Shown here: positions 57,182 through 64,000 of the stretch, in pieces
How the letters are laid out: each line of letters starts with the position of its first letter
Numbering within the stretch: the first letter of the stretch is position 1
DNA from: Leifsonia sp. AG29
GTDB lineage: Bacteria; Actinomycetota; Actinomycetes; Actinomycetales; Microbacteriaceae
Direction: 5' to 3'
Length of the DNA stretch: 64,000 nt
NCBI RefSeq assembly: GCF_009765225.1
Contig: NZ_VMSF01000001.1
Location: 930,001-994,000, forward strand
The notes under the pieces: model-generated
The model's database searches: none
What the model was told of the DNA's origin: nothing
Seen by the model: the letters and a program-made list of their open reading frames with translations, nothing else
Made by a program: the position numbers and the translations under genes

Positions 57182-59719
57182 GTGCCCGAGAACTTCACTC
57201 CCGACGGCGACGCCGGCTCGTTCGACGAGTTCCTCGCGCGTTACCTCGCGGGTGAGCGTGCGCGTGCCGCGCGCTCCATCGACATCAGCCGCTACCTCAG
57301 CCGCCGGACCCAGGAGATCCTGGCCGAGGCCGGGCGGTTCGCGCTGCGCCACGGCCACCGCGAGCTCGACGCGCTCCACGTGCTCCGCGTGATGGCGGAG
57401 CAGGAGCCCGCCGCCGAGGCGATGCGCCGCATCGGCGTCGACCCGGCCGCTGTGGCCGCCGCGGCCGAGCAGCGCCTCCCCGCCACCGGAAGCGAGATCG
57501 ACGCCGACGGCGCGAGCGTGACCGCCTCTGCGCAGCGCGCTCTCTTCCACGCCTATCAGGTGGCCCGCGCGTCGGGCGCCACCTACATCGACCCCGAGCA
57601 CCTGTTCTTCGCGCTCGTCATCGGTCAGGATGCGCCCGCCGGGCAGGTCCTGCAGGCCGCGGGCGTGACGCCCGAGGCGCTGACGGGGGCCATGCGCCAG
57701 CAGGCGACCGTGGGCGGCGACACCGGCGCGCAGCCGGCTGCCGACGGACAGTCGCAGACCCCGATGCTCGACCAGTTCGGCACCGACCTGACGGCGCTCG
57801 CACGCGACGGCCGCCTCGACCCGGTCATCGGCCGTCTCGACGAGATCGAGCAGACGGTCGAGATCCTGTCGCGCCGGACCAAGAACAACCCCGTCCTCGT
57901 CGGCGAGGCCGGCGTCGGCAAGACGGCGATCGTGGAGGGCCTGGCCCGCGCGATCGTGTCCGGCGACGTGCCGGAGCAGCTGCAGGAGAAGAAGGTCGTC
58001 TCGCTCGACCTCGCGGGGATGGTCGCCGGCACCCGGTACCGCGGCGACTTCGAGGAGCGGCTCACCAAGCTCATGGACGAGATCAGCGCGGGCAAGGACG
58101 AGCTGATCGTCTTCATCGACGAGCTGCACACCGTGGTCGGCGCCGGAGGGTCCGGCGAGTCGGGCGGCATGGACGCCGGCAACATCCTCAAGCCGCGCCT
58201 CGCCCGCGGCGACCTCCACCTCGTCGGCGCGACGACCCTCAAGGAGTACCGCCGCATCGAGAAGGACCCGGCGCTCGAGCGCCGCTTCCAGCCGGTGACG
58301 GTGGGGGAGCCGAGCGTGGAGGACGCCGTCCTCATCCTCGACGGCCTCCGCGGCGCCTACGAGGAGCACCACGGCGTCCGCTACACCGAGGACGCGATCC
58401 GCGCCGCGGTTGAGCTCTCCGACCGCTACATCTCCGACCGCTTCCTGCCGGACAAGGCCATCGACCTCATCGACCAGGCCGGCGCCCGGCTCCGGCTGTC
58501 GCTCGGCAAGCGCGTCGACTCGTCGGCCCTGATGGAGCGCCTGGCCACCCTGGAGTCCGAGAAGAACTCCGCCGTCGCCGCGGAGCACTACGAGGAGGCG
58601 TCGCGCCTCCGTGACGAGATGGAGGCGGTGCAGCGCTCGCTCGACGAGCTCGCCTCCGCCCCGCGTCCGGACGCGGTCGTCGACGAGGCGGCCATCGCCG
58701 GGATCGTCTCCCGCGCGACCGGCATCCCGGTGTCCCGCATCGGAGAGGCGGACCGCGAGCGCCTGGCGCGGCTCGAGTCCGAGCTGCACGAGCGCGTGAT
58801 CGGTCAGGACGACGCGGTCACGGCCGTTGCCAAGGCCGTGCGTCGCAACCGCACGGGTCTCGGCGACGAGAGGCGGCCCGTCGGCAGCTTCCTGTTCCTC
58901 GGCCCGACCGGTGTCGGCAAGACCGAGCTCGCGAAGTCGCTCGCGGCCTCGCTGTTCGGCGACGAGCGGGCGATGCTGCGCTTCGACATGAGCGAGTTCG
59001 GAGAGCGTCACACCGTCGCGCGGCTGGTGGGAGCGCCTCCCGGATACGTCGGCTACGACGAGGCGGGTCAGCTGACTGAGCGCGTCCGCCGCAACCCGTA
59101 CTCGGTGGTGCTGTTCGACGAGATCGAGAAGGCCCACCCGGACGTCTTCAACCTGCTCCTGCAGGTGCTGGACGACGGGCGGCTCACGGACGGTCAGGGC
59201 CGCACGGTCGACTTCCGCAACACGGTCGTCATCATGACCTCGAACCTCGGCTCGGAGTTCCTCGCGAGCCGGAGCGGTGCCCTCGGCTTCGTGCCCACCG
59301 GTTCGGACGGCTTCTCCTCGGAGAAGGACATCCGCGACCGCGTCATGGCGAAGCTGTGGGAGGCGATGCGCCCCGAGTTCCTGAACCGGATCGACGAGAT
59401 CGTGCTGTTCCGGAAGCTCGACGCCGAGCAGCTGCGCGAGATCGTGCGGCTCCTGCTGAAGGGCACCTCCGCGCGGCTCTCCGTGCGGTCGATCGGGTTC
59501 GAGGCCACCGAGCAGGCCGTCGCCTGGATCGCCGACGCCGGTTATGAGCCGGAGTACGGTGCCCGGCCGCTCCGCCGCGTGATCCAGCGCGAGGTCGACG
59601 ACCGGATCGCCGAGCTGATGGTCTCGGGCGACCTGGCCGACGGCGGCCGCGTGATCGTCGACGCGATCGACGGCGAGCTCCGGGTCAGCGCAGCGGTCTC
59701 CCTCCCCGTGGCGGCGTAA
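57182..59719 (+). CDS. Clp family AAA+ unfoldase, ClpC-like
   Basis: An 845-residue two-ring AAA+ chaperone. A Clp N domain (about 35-155) precedes NBD1 (GEAGVGKT, then [14 protein letters not shown]), a short middle region with a UVR motif ([18 protein letters not shown]) and NBD2 ([29 protein letters not shown]). The short middle domain and the ALGF loop after the NBD2 core fit ClpC, which feeds ClpP, more than ClpB. An N-terminal extension (about 1-34) is unusual. GTG 57182 has AGGAG five bases upstream; the HAIR box is just before it, so heat-shock control by HspR is likely. It is a single-gene unit ending in a terminator. Confidence 0.92.
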   Translation: MPENFTPDGDAGSFDEFLARYLAGERARAARSIDISRYLSRRTQEILAEAGRFALRHGHRELDALHVLRVMAEQEPAAEAMRRIGVDPAAVAAAAEQRLPATGSEIDADGASVTASAQRALFHAYQVARASGATYIDPEHLFFALVIGQDAPAGQVLQAAGVTPEALTGAMRQQATVGGDTGAQPAADGQSQTPMLDQFGTDLTALARDGRLDPVIGRLDEIEQTVEILSRRTKNNPVLVGEAGVGKTAIVEGLARAIVSGDVPEQLQEKKVVSLDLAGMVAGTRYRGDFEERLTKLMDEISAGKDELIVFIDELHTVVGAGGSGESGGMDAGNILKPRLARGDLHLVGATTLKEYRRIEKDPALERRFQPVTVGEPSVEDAVLILDGLRGAYEEHHGVRYTEDAIRAAVELSDRYISDRFLPDKAIDLIDQAGARLRLSLGKRVDSSALMERLATLESEKNSAVAAEHYEEASRLRDEMEAVQRSLDELASAPRPDAVVDEAAIAGIVSRATGIPVSRIGEADRERLARLESELHERVIGQDDAVTAVAKAVRRNRTGLGDERRPVGSFLFLGPTGVGKTELAKSLAASLFGDERAMLRFDMSEFGERHTVARLVGAPPGYVGYDEAGQLTERVRRNPYSVVLFDEIEKAHPDVFNLLLQVLDDGRLTDGQGRTVDFRNTVVIMTSNLGSEFLASRSGALGFVPTGSDGFSSEKDIRDRVMAKLWEAMRPEFLNRIDEIVLFRKLDAEQLREIVRLLLKGTSARLSVRSIGFEATEQAVAWIADAGYEPEYGARPLRRVIQREVDDRIAELMVSGDLADGGRVIVDAIDGELRVSAAVSLPVAA

Positions 59720-59735
59720 CCCGCCACCCCGGTAC

Positions 59736-59769
59736 GAAGGCGCCGGTCCCCACGAGGGCCGGCGCCTTC
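59736..59769. terminator. Terminator of the clp gene
   Basis: GAAGGCGCCGG (59736-59746) pairs with CCGGCGCCTTC (59759-59769), 11 bp, loop TCCCCACGAGGG, 16 bp after the clp stop. Confidence 0.85.
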
Positions 59770-59841
59770 GGCGCTTTGCGCCTAGCGAGGAACAGCCACC
59801 GAACGAGTCCGGGCGTGACGACTGATTTGGCGCGTCAAACG

Positions 59842-60933
59842 TCAGGCGTAACGACGGGCCGCAGTTCGGATTTCGTCAGCGAAACGGTAAATCTCTTCGA
59901 GCGATTCGAGCTCGTACCGCGTCTCGTTCTTCTCAGCATCGAAGAGACCAATGTACTTCTTCGATTTGCCGTTGAAGTGGAGTCGCGCGAGCGGCTTGCG
60001 ATTGTTGTCGTCGAGGAGGATGGCGAAGTACGACTTTGAGTCACGCTGGGCAACGCGATGCGGCTTGACTTCGCTGCATGCAATCGCTTTGACGATTTGG
60101 TAACCCTCCAGTTCCTCTTCTGTCGTTTCGATCTCGGTGTCGCGGTCCAAATCGGCATGAGAGGAGGGTTGGCTGACAAGCGTCTCGGGCTCGGTTGGTT
60201 GCGCGGTCGTATACGAGGAGCCACCGAGCGCAGTCTTGAGTCGGTCGCTTGCCTGGTCGTTCAGGAACTGCTTGGTTGCCTTTTCCACGAGCGGCGCGAA
60301 CTGCTCCCGTACGCGCTGCGTGATCGAACCGTCGTAAACCCGGCTGATGAGGAACCTTGTCCATTCATCCTCAGGCTCACGGAATTGCGCGGCGAGAACG
60401 CGCTTGATCTGGCCGATGTACTTCAACTCGCCCGCCGCGCTGATAACGGAATCCAGATCGAATGCGTCCTTGGTGAGCTTTCGAAGCTCCGGGATGAGTG
60501 TTTCATCGACATCGAGTAGATCGAGAACCAGAAATGGCTTGTCGTCCATGCGATTCGGTGCGTCCAGGTCCGTGTAGAACTGGTAGACCTGACCGTTGGT
60601 CAGGATCGCCACGCGGGCGTTCGTGACGGCAAAGTACCGATACAGCTGGGAAGCGTTTTCGATCGTCAACGACTCGGTCGACTTCTTTGCTTCGATCAGC
60701 ATCTGAACTTCCCCGTCACGCATGACGGCGTAATCGATTTTCTCGCCCTTCTTAATGCCGACGTCAGCCGTGAACTCCGGAACCACTTCGAGCGGGTTGA
60801 AGACGTCGTATCCGAGGACGCTCGAAATGAATGGCATGACGAACGCGTTCTTTGTCGCTTCCTCGGTGCTGATGGCGTCACGTTGGTTCCTTACCTTGAG
60901 CGCCAACGCCGCTAATACTTCTTCAAACTCCAT
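59842..60933 (-). CDS. Solitary restriction-type nuclease (HSDR_N-like, COG2810 type)
   Basis: A 363-residue protein. The N-terminal half carries a PD-(D/E)XK nuclease of the HsdR N-terminal type: GIKKGEKIDYAVMRDGEVQM then LIEAKKSTES, with Asp and the E-A-K triad. MPFISSVLGYDVFNPLEVVP is the family's start. The C-terminal part (about 300-363: SYFAILLDDNN, HFNGKSKKYIGLFDAEKNET) is a small beta domain seen in predicted type IV restriction proteins. No methylase or specificity gene is adjacent. Base composition is clearly more A+T rich than both neighbours, a sign of recent acquisition. ATG 60933 follows GGAGGG. Confidence 0.8.
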   Translation of the reverse strand: MEFEEVLAALALKVRNQRDAISTEEATKNAFVMPFISSVLGYDVFNPLEVVPEFTADVGIKKGEKIDYAVMRDGEVQMLIEAKKSTESLTIENASQLYRYFAVTNARVAILTNGQVYQFYTDLDAPNRMDDKPFLVLDLLDVDETLIPELRKLTKDAFDLDSVISAAGELKYIGQIKRVLAAQFREPEDEWTRFLISRVYDGSITQRVREQFAPLVEKATKQFLNDQASDRLKTALGGSSYTTAQPTEPETLVSQPSSHADLDRDTEIETTEEELEGYQIVKAIACSEVKPHRVAQRDSKSYFAILLDDNNRKPLARLHFNGKSKKYIGLFDAEKNETRYELESLEEIYRFADEIRTAARRYA

Positions 60934-61089
60934 CGGGTTACCCTCCGCTCGACTCCACTGCGACGATAAAAGACATCCCGGCCGTTTGGTACGTTTTCCC
61001 CTCGAATAGGGGCCTAGCGCGTGTCGGCATCCTGAACGCCTGAGAAGCCGCTCACACCCAACCCCCTGTACTCGTCCAGGAAAGCCTGG

Positions 61090-63579
61090 TTGCCTGGGTG
61101 GGTGTCCGTCTCCGATCGCCTCCGCAATTCGTCGCGCCTGGCCGACCTCGACCGGCGGATCGAACCGCTCAAGAGCTTCGAGCTGAAGCCCGCCCGCACC
61201 CGCCAGGGTGTCATCCTCCAGTTCCTCGGGATCGCCGTCATCGCGGCCGTGCTGAGCTCGGTGCTCGCCCTGCCGCTCGTCCTCGGGTCCGGGATCGCCG
61301 CCGCGGCCGGGATCAACGACTTCAACGCCCTCCCGTCCACCCTCAACGTGGAGCAGTTCGCGCAGAACTCCACGGTGTACGCGAAGCAGAACGGGCAGGA
61401 CATCCCGATCGCCAGCTTCTACGCGCAGAACCGCCAGGACGTCGCGTGGAAGGACATCGCCCAGACGGTCAAGGACGCCGCGGTCGCCGCGGAGGATCCG
61501 CGCTTCTACTCCGAGGGCGCCGTCGACGTGTTCGGCACGATCCGCGGGGCGCTCTCGACGGTGGCGGGCGGTGACCTGCAGGGCGGTTCCTCGATCACGC
61601 AGCAGTACGTCAAGAACATCGGCGTCGAGAAGTGCGAGGCGCTCACCGATCAGAAGAAGGTCGACGCCTGCTACCGGGACGCGGCCGGTGTCACCCTCCA
61701 GCGCAAGGTGCAGGAGATGCGCTACGCCGTCGGACTCGAGAAGAAGTACACCAAGCAGGAGATCCTCACCGGGTACCTCAACGTCGTGGGCTTCGGCGGC
61801 CAGACGTACGGCATCCAGGCGGCGGCGCAGTACTACTTCAACACCACCGCAGCCCAGCTCGACCTCGGTCAGGCGGCGACGCTCGTCGCCATCCTGAACA
61901 ACCCGGCGAACCTGCGCATCGACCAGCCCGACAACAAGGACAACGGCGCGGCCAACGGCTACAAGCTCACGAAGGAGCGCCGCGACTACGTGCTCGACCG
62001 CATGTACGTCAACCACAAGATCACGAAGGCTCAGCGCGACGCCGCGAAGAAGGCGCCCATCACGCCGACCATCACGCCGGCGACCAACGGCTGCGTGTCG
62101 GCGCAGAAGTTCAACGCCGCGTTCTTCTGCGACTACGTGCGGGATGTCATCCTGAACGACCCGGCATACGGCAAGACCAGCGACGACCGGTGGGCCACGC
62201 TCATGCGAGGCGGGCTGAAGATCTACACGACGCTCAACCTCGACCTGCAGGCGGTCGCGCAGCAGTCCCTGAGCAGCTACATCCCTGGCTCGCGCTCCGA
62301 CATCGACCTGGGCGCCTCGAACGTGTCGCTCGAGGTCGGAACCGGCCGCATCGTCACGATGGTCCAGAACCGCGCTTACAACAACAGCGATCAGCCCGTC
62401 CCGGGCGCTACGGCGGTCAACTACAACACGGACGAGCAGTACGGCGGTTCGGAGGGCTTCCAGACCGGCTCGACGTGGAAGGCGTTCGACCTGGCCGCCT
62501 GGCTCGAGGCCGGGCACAGCCTCTACGAGACCGTCAACGCCTCCCAGCACACCTTCTCGATGGATCAGTTCACGAACTCGTGCGCGAACATCGCCGGCCC
62601 CGATTGGCCGGTGAGCAACGACGAGGGCTCGGCGAGCCGGCTCTCCGTCATGTCGGCGACGGCGCAGTCGGTCAACACCGCCTTCGCGATGATGGCGACC
62701 AAGACCGATCTGTGCTCGATCCTCAACGTCGCCAAGGCGCTCGGCGTCCACAGCGCGTCGGGCAAACCGCTGACCAGCGTGCCGTCGATGATCCTCGGGA
62801 CGAACTACATCGCTCCGCTGACGATGGCCGCCGCCTATGCGGGGATCGCCAACAACGGCACCGTGTGCACGCCGATCGCGATCGACCGCGTGGTGAACGC
62901 CGACGGGTCCGAGCACCCGGTGAGCAAGAGCACCTGCACCCAGGGGCTGAAGCCGGAGATCGCCAACGGGGTGGCCTACGCGCTGCAGGGCGTCATCAAG
63001 AACGGAACCGCTGTCTCGGCGAACCCGTGGGACGGCACGCCGATCATGGCGAAGACCGGCACCACCGACAACTCCCTCGAGAACTGGCTGATCACGTCCT
63101 CGACGAAGGTGGCGACGGCGACCTGGGTCGGCAACGTCTCCGGTCAGACCCCGCTGCGGTCGCTGACGTTCAACGGCGTCGGGGGCGGCAACGTCAAGTT
63201 CGCGATCGCCAAGCCGATCCTGAAGGCGATGGACGCGACCTACGGCGGCGACGACTTCCCGAAGCCCGACAGCGCGATGCTCTACGGCGGTGAGCTGAGC
63301 GTTCCGGATGTGAGTGGCAAGGCGCCCGACGTGGCGCAGAAGCTGCTGGAGGGCCTCGGCCTCAACGTCACCGTCGCCGACACCCCGGTGACGAGCGACC
63401 AGCCCGCGGGAACGGTCGCGTCCACCGACCCCGCGGCCGGGTCGAGCGTCCAGAACGGCGACGACATCACCATCACGCTGAGCGCCGGGGGCGGCGGAGG
63501 CGCGACGCCCGCGCCGACGGACTCGGGTGCGCCGACGCCCGCACCCAGCCCCACGCCGACGCACGGCAAGGGAGGCTGA
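61090..63579 (+). CDS. Class A penicillin-binding protein with PASTA domain
   Basis: An 829-residue bifunctional cell-wall synthase. A basic tail and one membrane helix (about 42-66) are followed by a GT51 transglycosylase (E135 in AAEDPRFYSEG; GGSSITQQYVKN), a transpeptidase with S461 and K464 (GSTWKAFD), S527-N529 (SVN) and K655-T-G, a PASTA domain (about 737-795, VPDVSGKAPDVAQKLLE) and a Pro/Thr tail. The GT51 motif EDxxFxxHxG reads EDPRFYSEGA, with Glu for His and Ala for Gly. I chose TTG 61090, with AGGAAAG five bases upstream; GTG 61102 is also possible. Confidence 0.92.
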   Translation: MPGWVSVSDRLRNSSRLADLDRRIEPLKSFELKPARTRQGVILQFLGIAVIAAVLSSVLALPLVLGSGIAAAAGINDFNALPSTLNVEQFAQNSTVYAKQNGQDIPIASFYAQNRQDVAWKDIAQTVKDAAVAAEDPRFYSEGAVDVFGTIRGALSTVAGGDLQGGSSITQQYVKNIGVEKCEALTDQKKVDACYRDAAGVTLQRKVQEMRYAVGLEKKYTKQEILTGYLNVVGFGGQTYGIQAAAQYYFNTTAAQLDLGQAATLVAILNNPANLRIDQPDNKDNGAANGYKLTKERRDYVLDRMYVNHKITKAQRDAAKKAPITPTITPATNGCVSAQKFNAAFFCDYVRDVILNDPAYGKTSDDRWATLMRGGLKIYTTLNLDLQAVAQQSLSSYIPGSRSDIDLGASNVSLEVGTGRIVTMVQNRAYNNSDQPVPGATAVNYNTDEQYGGSEGFQTGSTWKAFDLAAWLEAGHSLYETVNASQHTFSMDQFTNSCANIAGPDWPVSNDEGSASRLSVMSATAQSVNTAFAMMATKTDLCSILNVAKALGVHSASGKPLTSVPSMILGTNYIAPLTMAAAYAGIANNGTVCTPIAIDRVVNADGSEHPVSKSTCTQGLKPEIANGVAYALQGVIKNGTAVSANPWDGTPIMAKTGTTDNSLENWLITSSTKVATATWVGNVSGQTPLRSLTFNGVGGGNVKFAIAKPILKAMDATYGGDDFPKPDSAMLYGGELSVPDVSGKAPDVAQKLLEGLGLNVTVADTPVTSDQPAGTVASTDPAAGSSVQNGDDITITLSAGGGGGATPAPTDSGAPTPAPSPTPTHGKGG

Positions 63580-63608
63580 GCCCGGGCGATCGGGGCGCGT
63601 CGGCTCGA

Positions 63609-64000
63609 CTACGGGCGGGCGGACGCGCGGCCGAGCCACGCCTCGAGGATCCGGAGCCGGAGCTCGTTCGACCGCTCGGCGAACCGCCGTTGGCGGCGCA
63701 CGTACTCCGCCTTTCCCTCCGGCGTCTCGATGCGCACCGGTTCGGCACCCCAAGGCCGCATGTCGTAGGGCGACGCCTGCATGTCGAGCAGGCGGATGTC
63801 CCGGGCGAGCTCGAACGCGTCGAGCAGGAGCTCTCCGGGGACCAGCGGCCCGAGCTTCATCGCCCATTTGTACACGTCCATGCCGGCGTGGAGGCACCCC
63901 GGCTGCTCGAGCTGCGGCTGGCTCTCGCGAGTGGGCGCGTGGCGGTTGAGCGGCACGGCGTCGGGAGTGAAGAAGCGGAAGGCGTCGATGTGCGTGCAGC
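63609..64000 (-). CDS. 3-methyladenine DNA glycosylase-like protein, 5' partial
   Basis: The reading frame is open to the window edge on the minus strand, giving at least 130 residues. Visible upstream codons read CTHIDAFRFFTPDAVPLNRH, and the rest has EQPGCLHAGMDVYKWAMKLG, GELLLDAFELARDIRLLDM and IETPEGKAEYVRRQRRFAER. I know this pattern as an actinobacterial family labelled 3-methyladenine DNA glycosylase; the enzymatic role has not, to my memory, been shown. A GTG at 63956 is not the start, since the match continues upstream. The N-terminal part lies outside. Confidence 0.75.
   Translation of the reverse strand, partial: CTHIDAFRFFTPDAVPLNRHAPTRESQPQLEQPGCLHAGMDVYKWAMKLGPLVPGELLLDAFELARDIRLLDMQASPYDMRPWGAEPVRIETPEGKAEYVRRQRRFAERSNELRLRILEAWLGRASARP

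Noticed and set aside
60934-63897. Minus-strand open frame reaching from the nuclease gene through the PBP gene
   Set aside because: Only the part 59842-60933 carries a protein family; the rest is antisense to the PBP.
1-64000. tRNA, rRNA, transposase, integrase, CRISPR or phage genes
   Set aside because: I looked for their landmarks (T-loop pattern, DDE or tyrosine recombinase motifs, regular spaced repeats) and found none that stood up; a dedicated search program was not available.

Overview
High-GC Gram-positive chromosome, most likely a Microbacteriaceae actinobacterium close to Leifsonia. The clues are about 70% G+C with many GTG starts and 4-bp ATGA/GTGA gene overlaps, DUF2510 and excalibur domains, an actinobacterial SOS box, an HspR-type HAIR box, a two-domain PASTA penicillin-binding protein, and small protein families that I know mainly from Microbacteriaceae. 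The genus is inference. No rRNA, tRNA, CRISPR array, transposase or phage gene was seen.

Layout. 1-8239: right part of a surface-polysaccharide cluster (UDP-GlcNAc 2-epimerase, flippase, glycosyltransferases, a Wzy-like polymerase) ending in an LCP ligase; part of it has lower G+C. 8381-10643: peptidoglycan-binding protein, a small gene under an SOS box, and a membrane-anchored DUF1524 nuclease. 10843-14914: agmatinase-like hydrolase, NCS1 permease and nitrilase operon with a divergent XRE-cupin regulator. 15000-22670: YncE-phosphoesterase fusion, Ppx/GppA, lipoprotein, and two PLP sulfur-amino-acid enzymes. 22932-29341: LacI-controlled GH42 beta-galactosidase and sugar ABC operon with three clear operators, closed by two terminators. 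29465-34049: PhyH dioxygenase with AraC, and PadR with an ABC1/UbiB kinase. 34059-40606: many small lineage-specific genes, including two loci that carry the same pair of small protein families, a diiron-oxidase-like/CDGSH gene pair, and an EAL phosphodiesterase. 40629-50341: DUF4062-STAND ATPase, F420-type reductase, ABC ATPase with hydrolase, DUF2252, DUF998, MFS, PLDc_N/SHOCT protein. 50664-57038: HerA-like ATPase with membrane partner, AI-2E exporter family protein, second PLDc_N/SHOCT copy, and an overlapping three-gene operon (cyclase-fold protein, histidine phosphatase, NAD(P)HX dehydratase). 57182-64000: HAIR-controlled Clp ATPase, a lower-GC solitary restriction-like nuclease gene, a class A PBP, and the end of a DNA glycosylase-like gene cut by the window edge.

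How it fits together. The polysaccharide genes make, flip and polymerise a glycan that the LCP protein would attach to the wall. The sugar operon imports and cleaves a galactoside when LacI releases it; it has no ATPase of its own and probably borrows one. The agmatinase-NCS1-nitrilase set looks like uptake and stepwise nitrogen release from a guanidino or amide compound. The least explained elements are a pair of 60-bp inverted-repeat elements, the SOS-box small gene, the duplicated small-protein pair, the DUF4062-STAND protein and the HerA/membrane pair.
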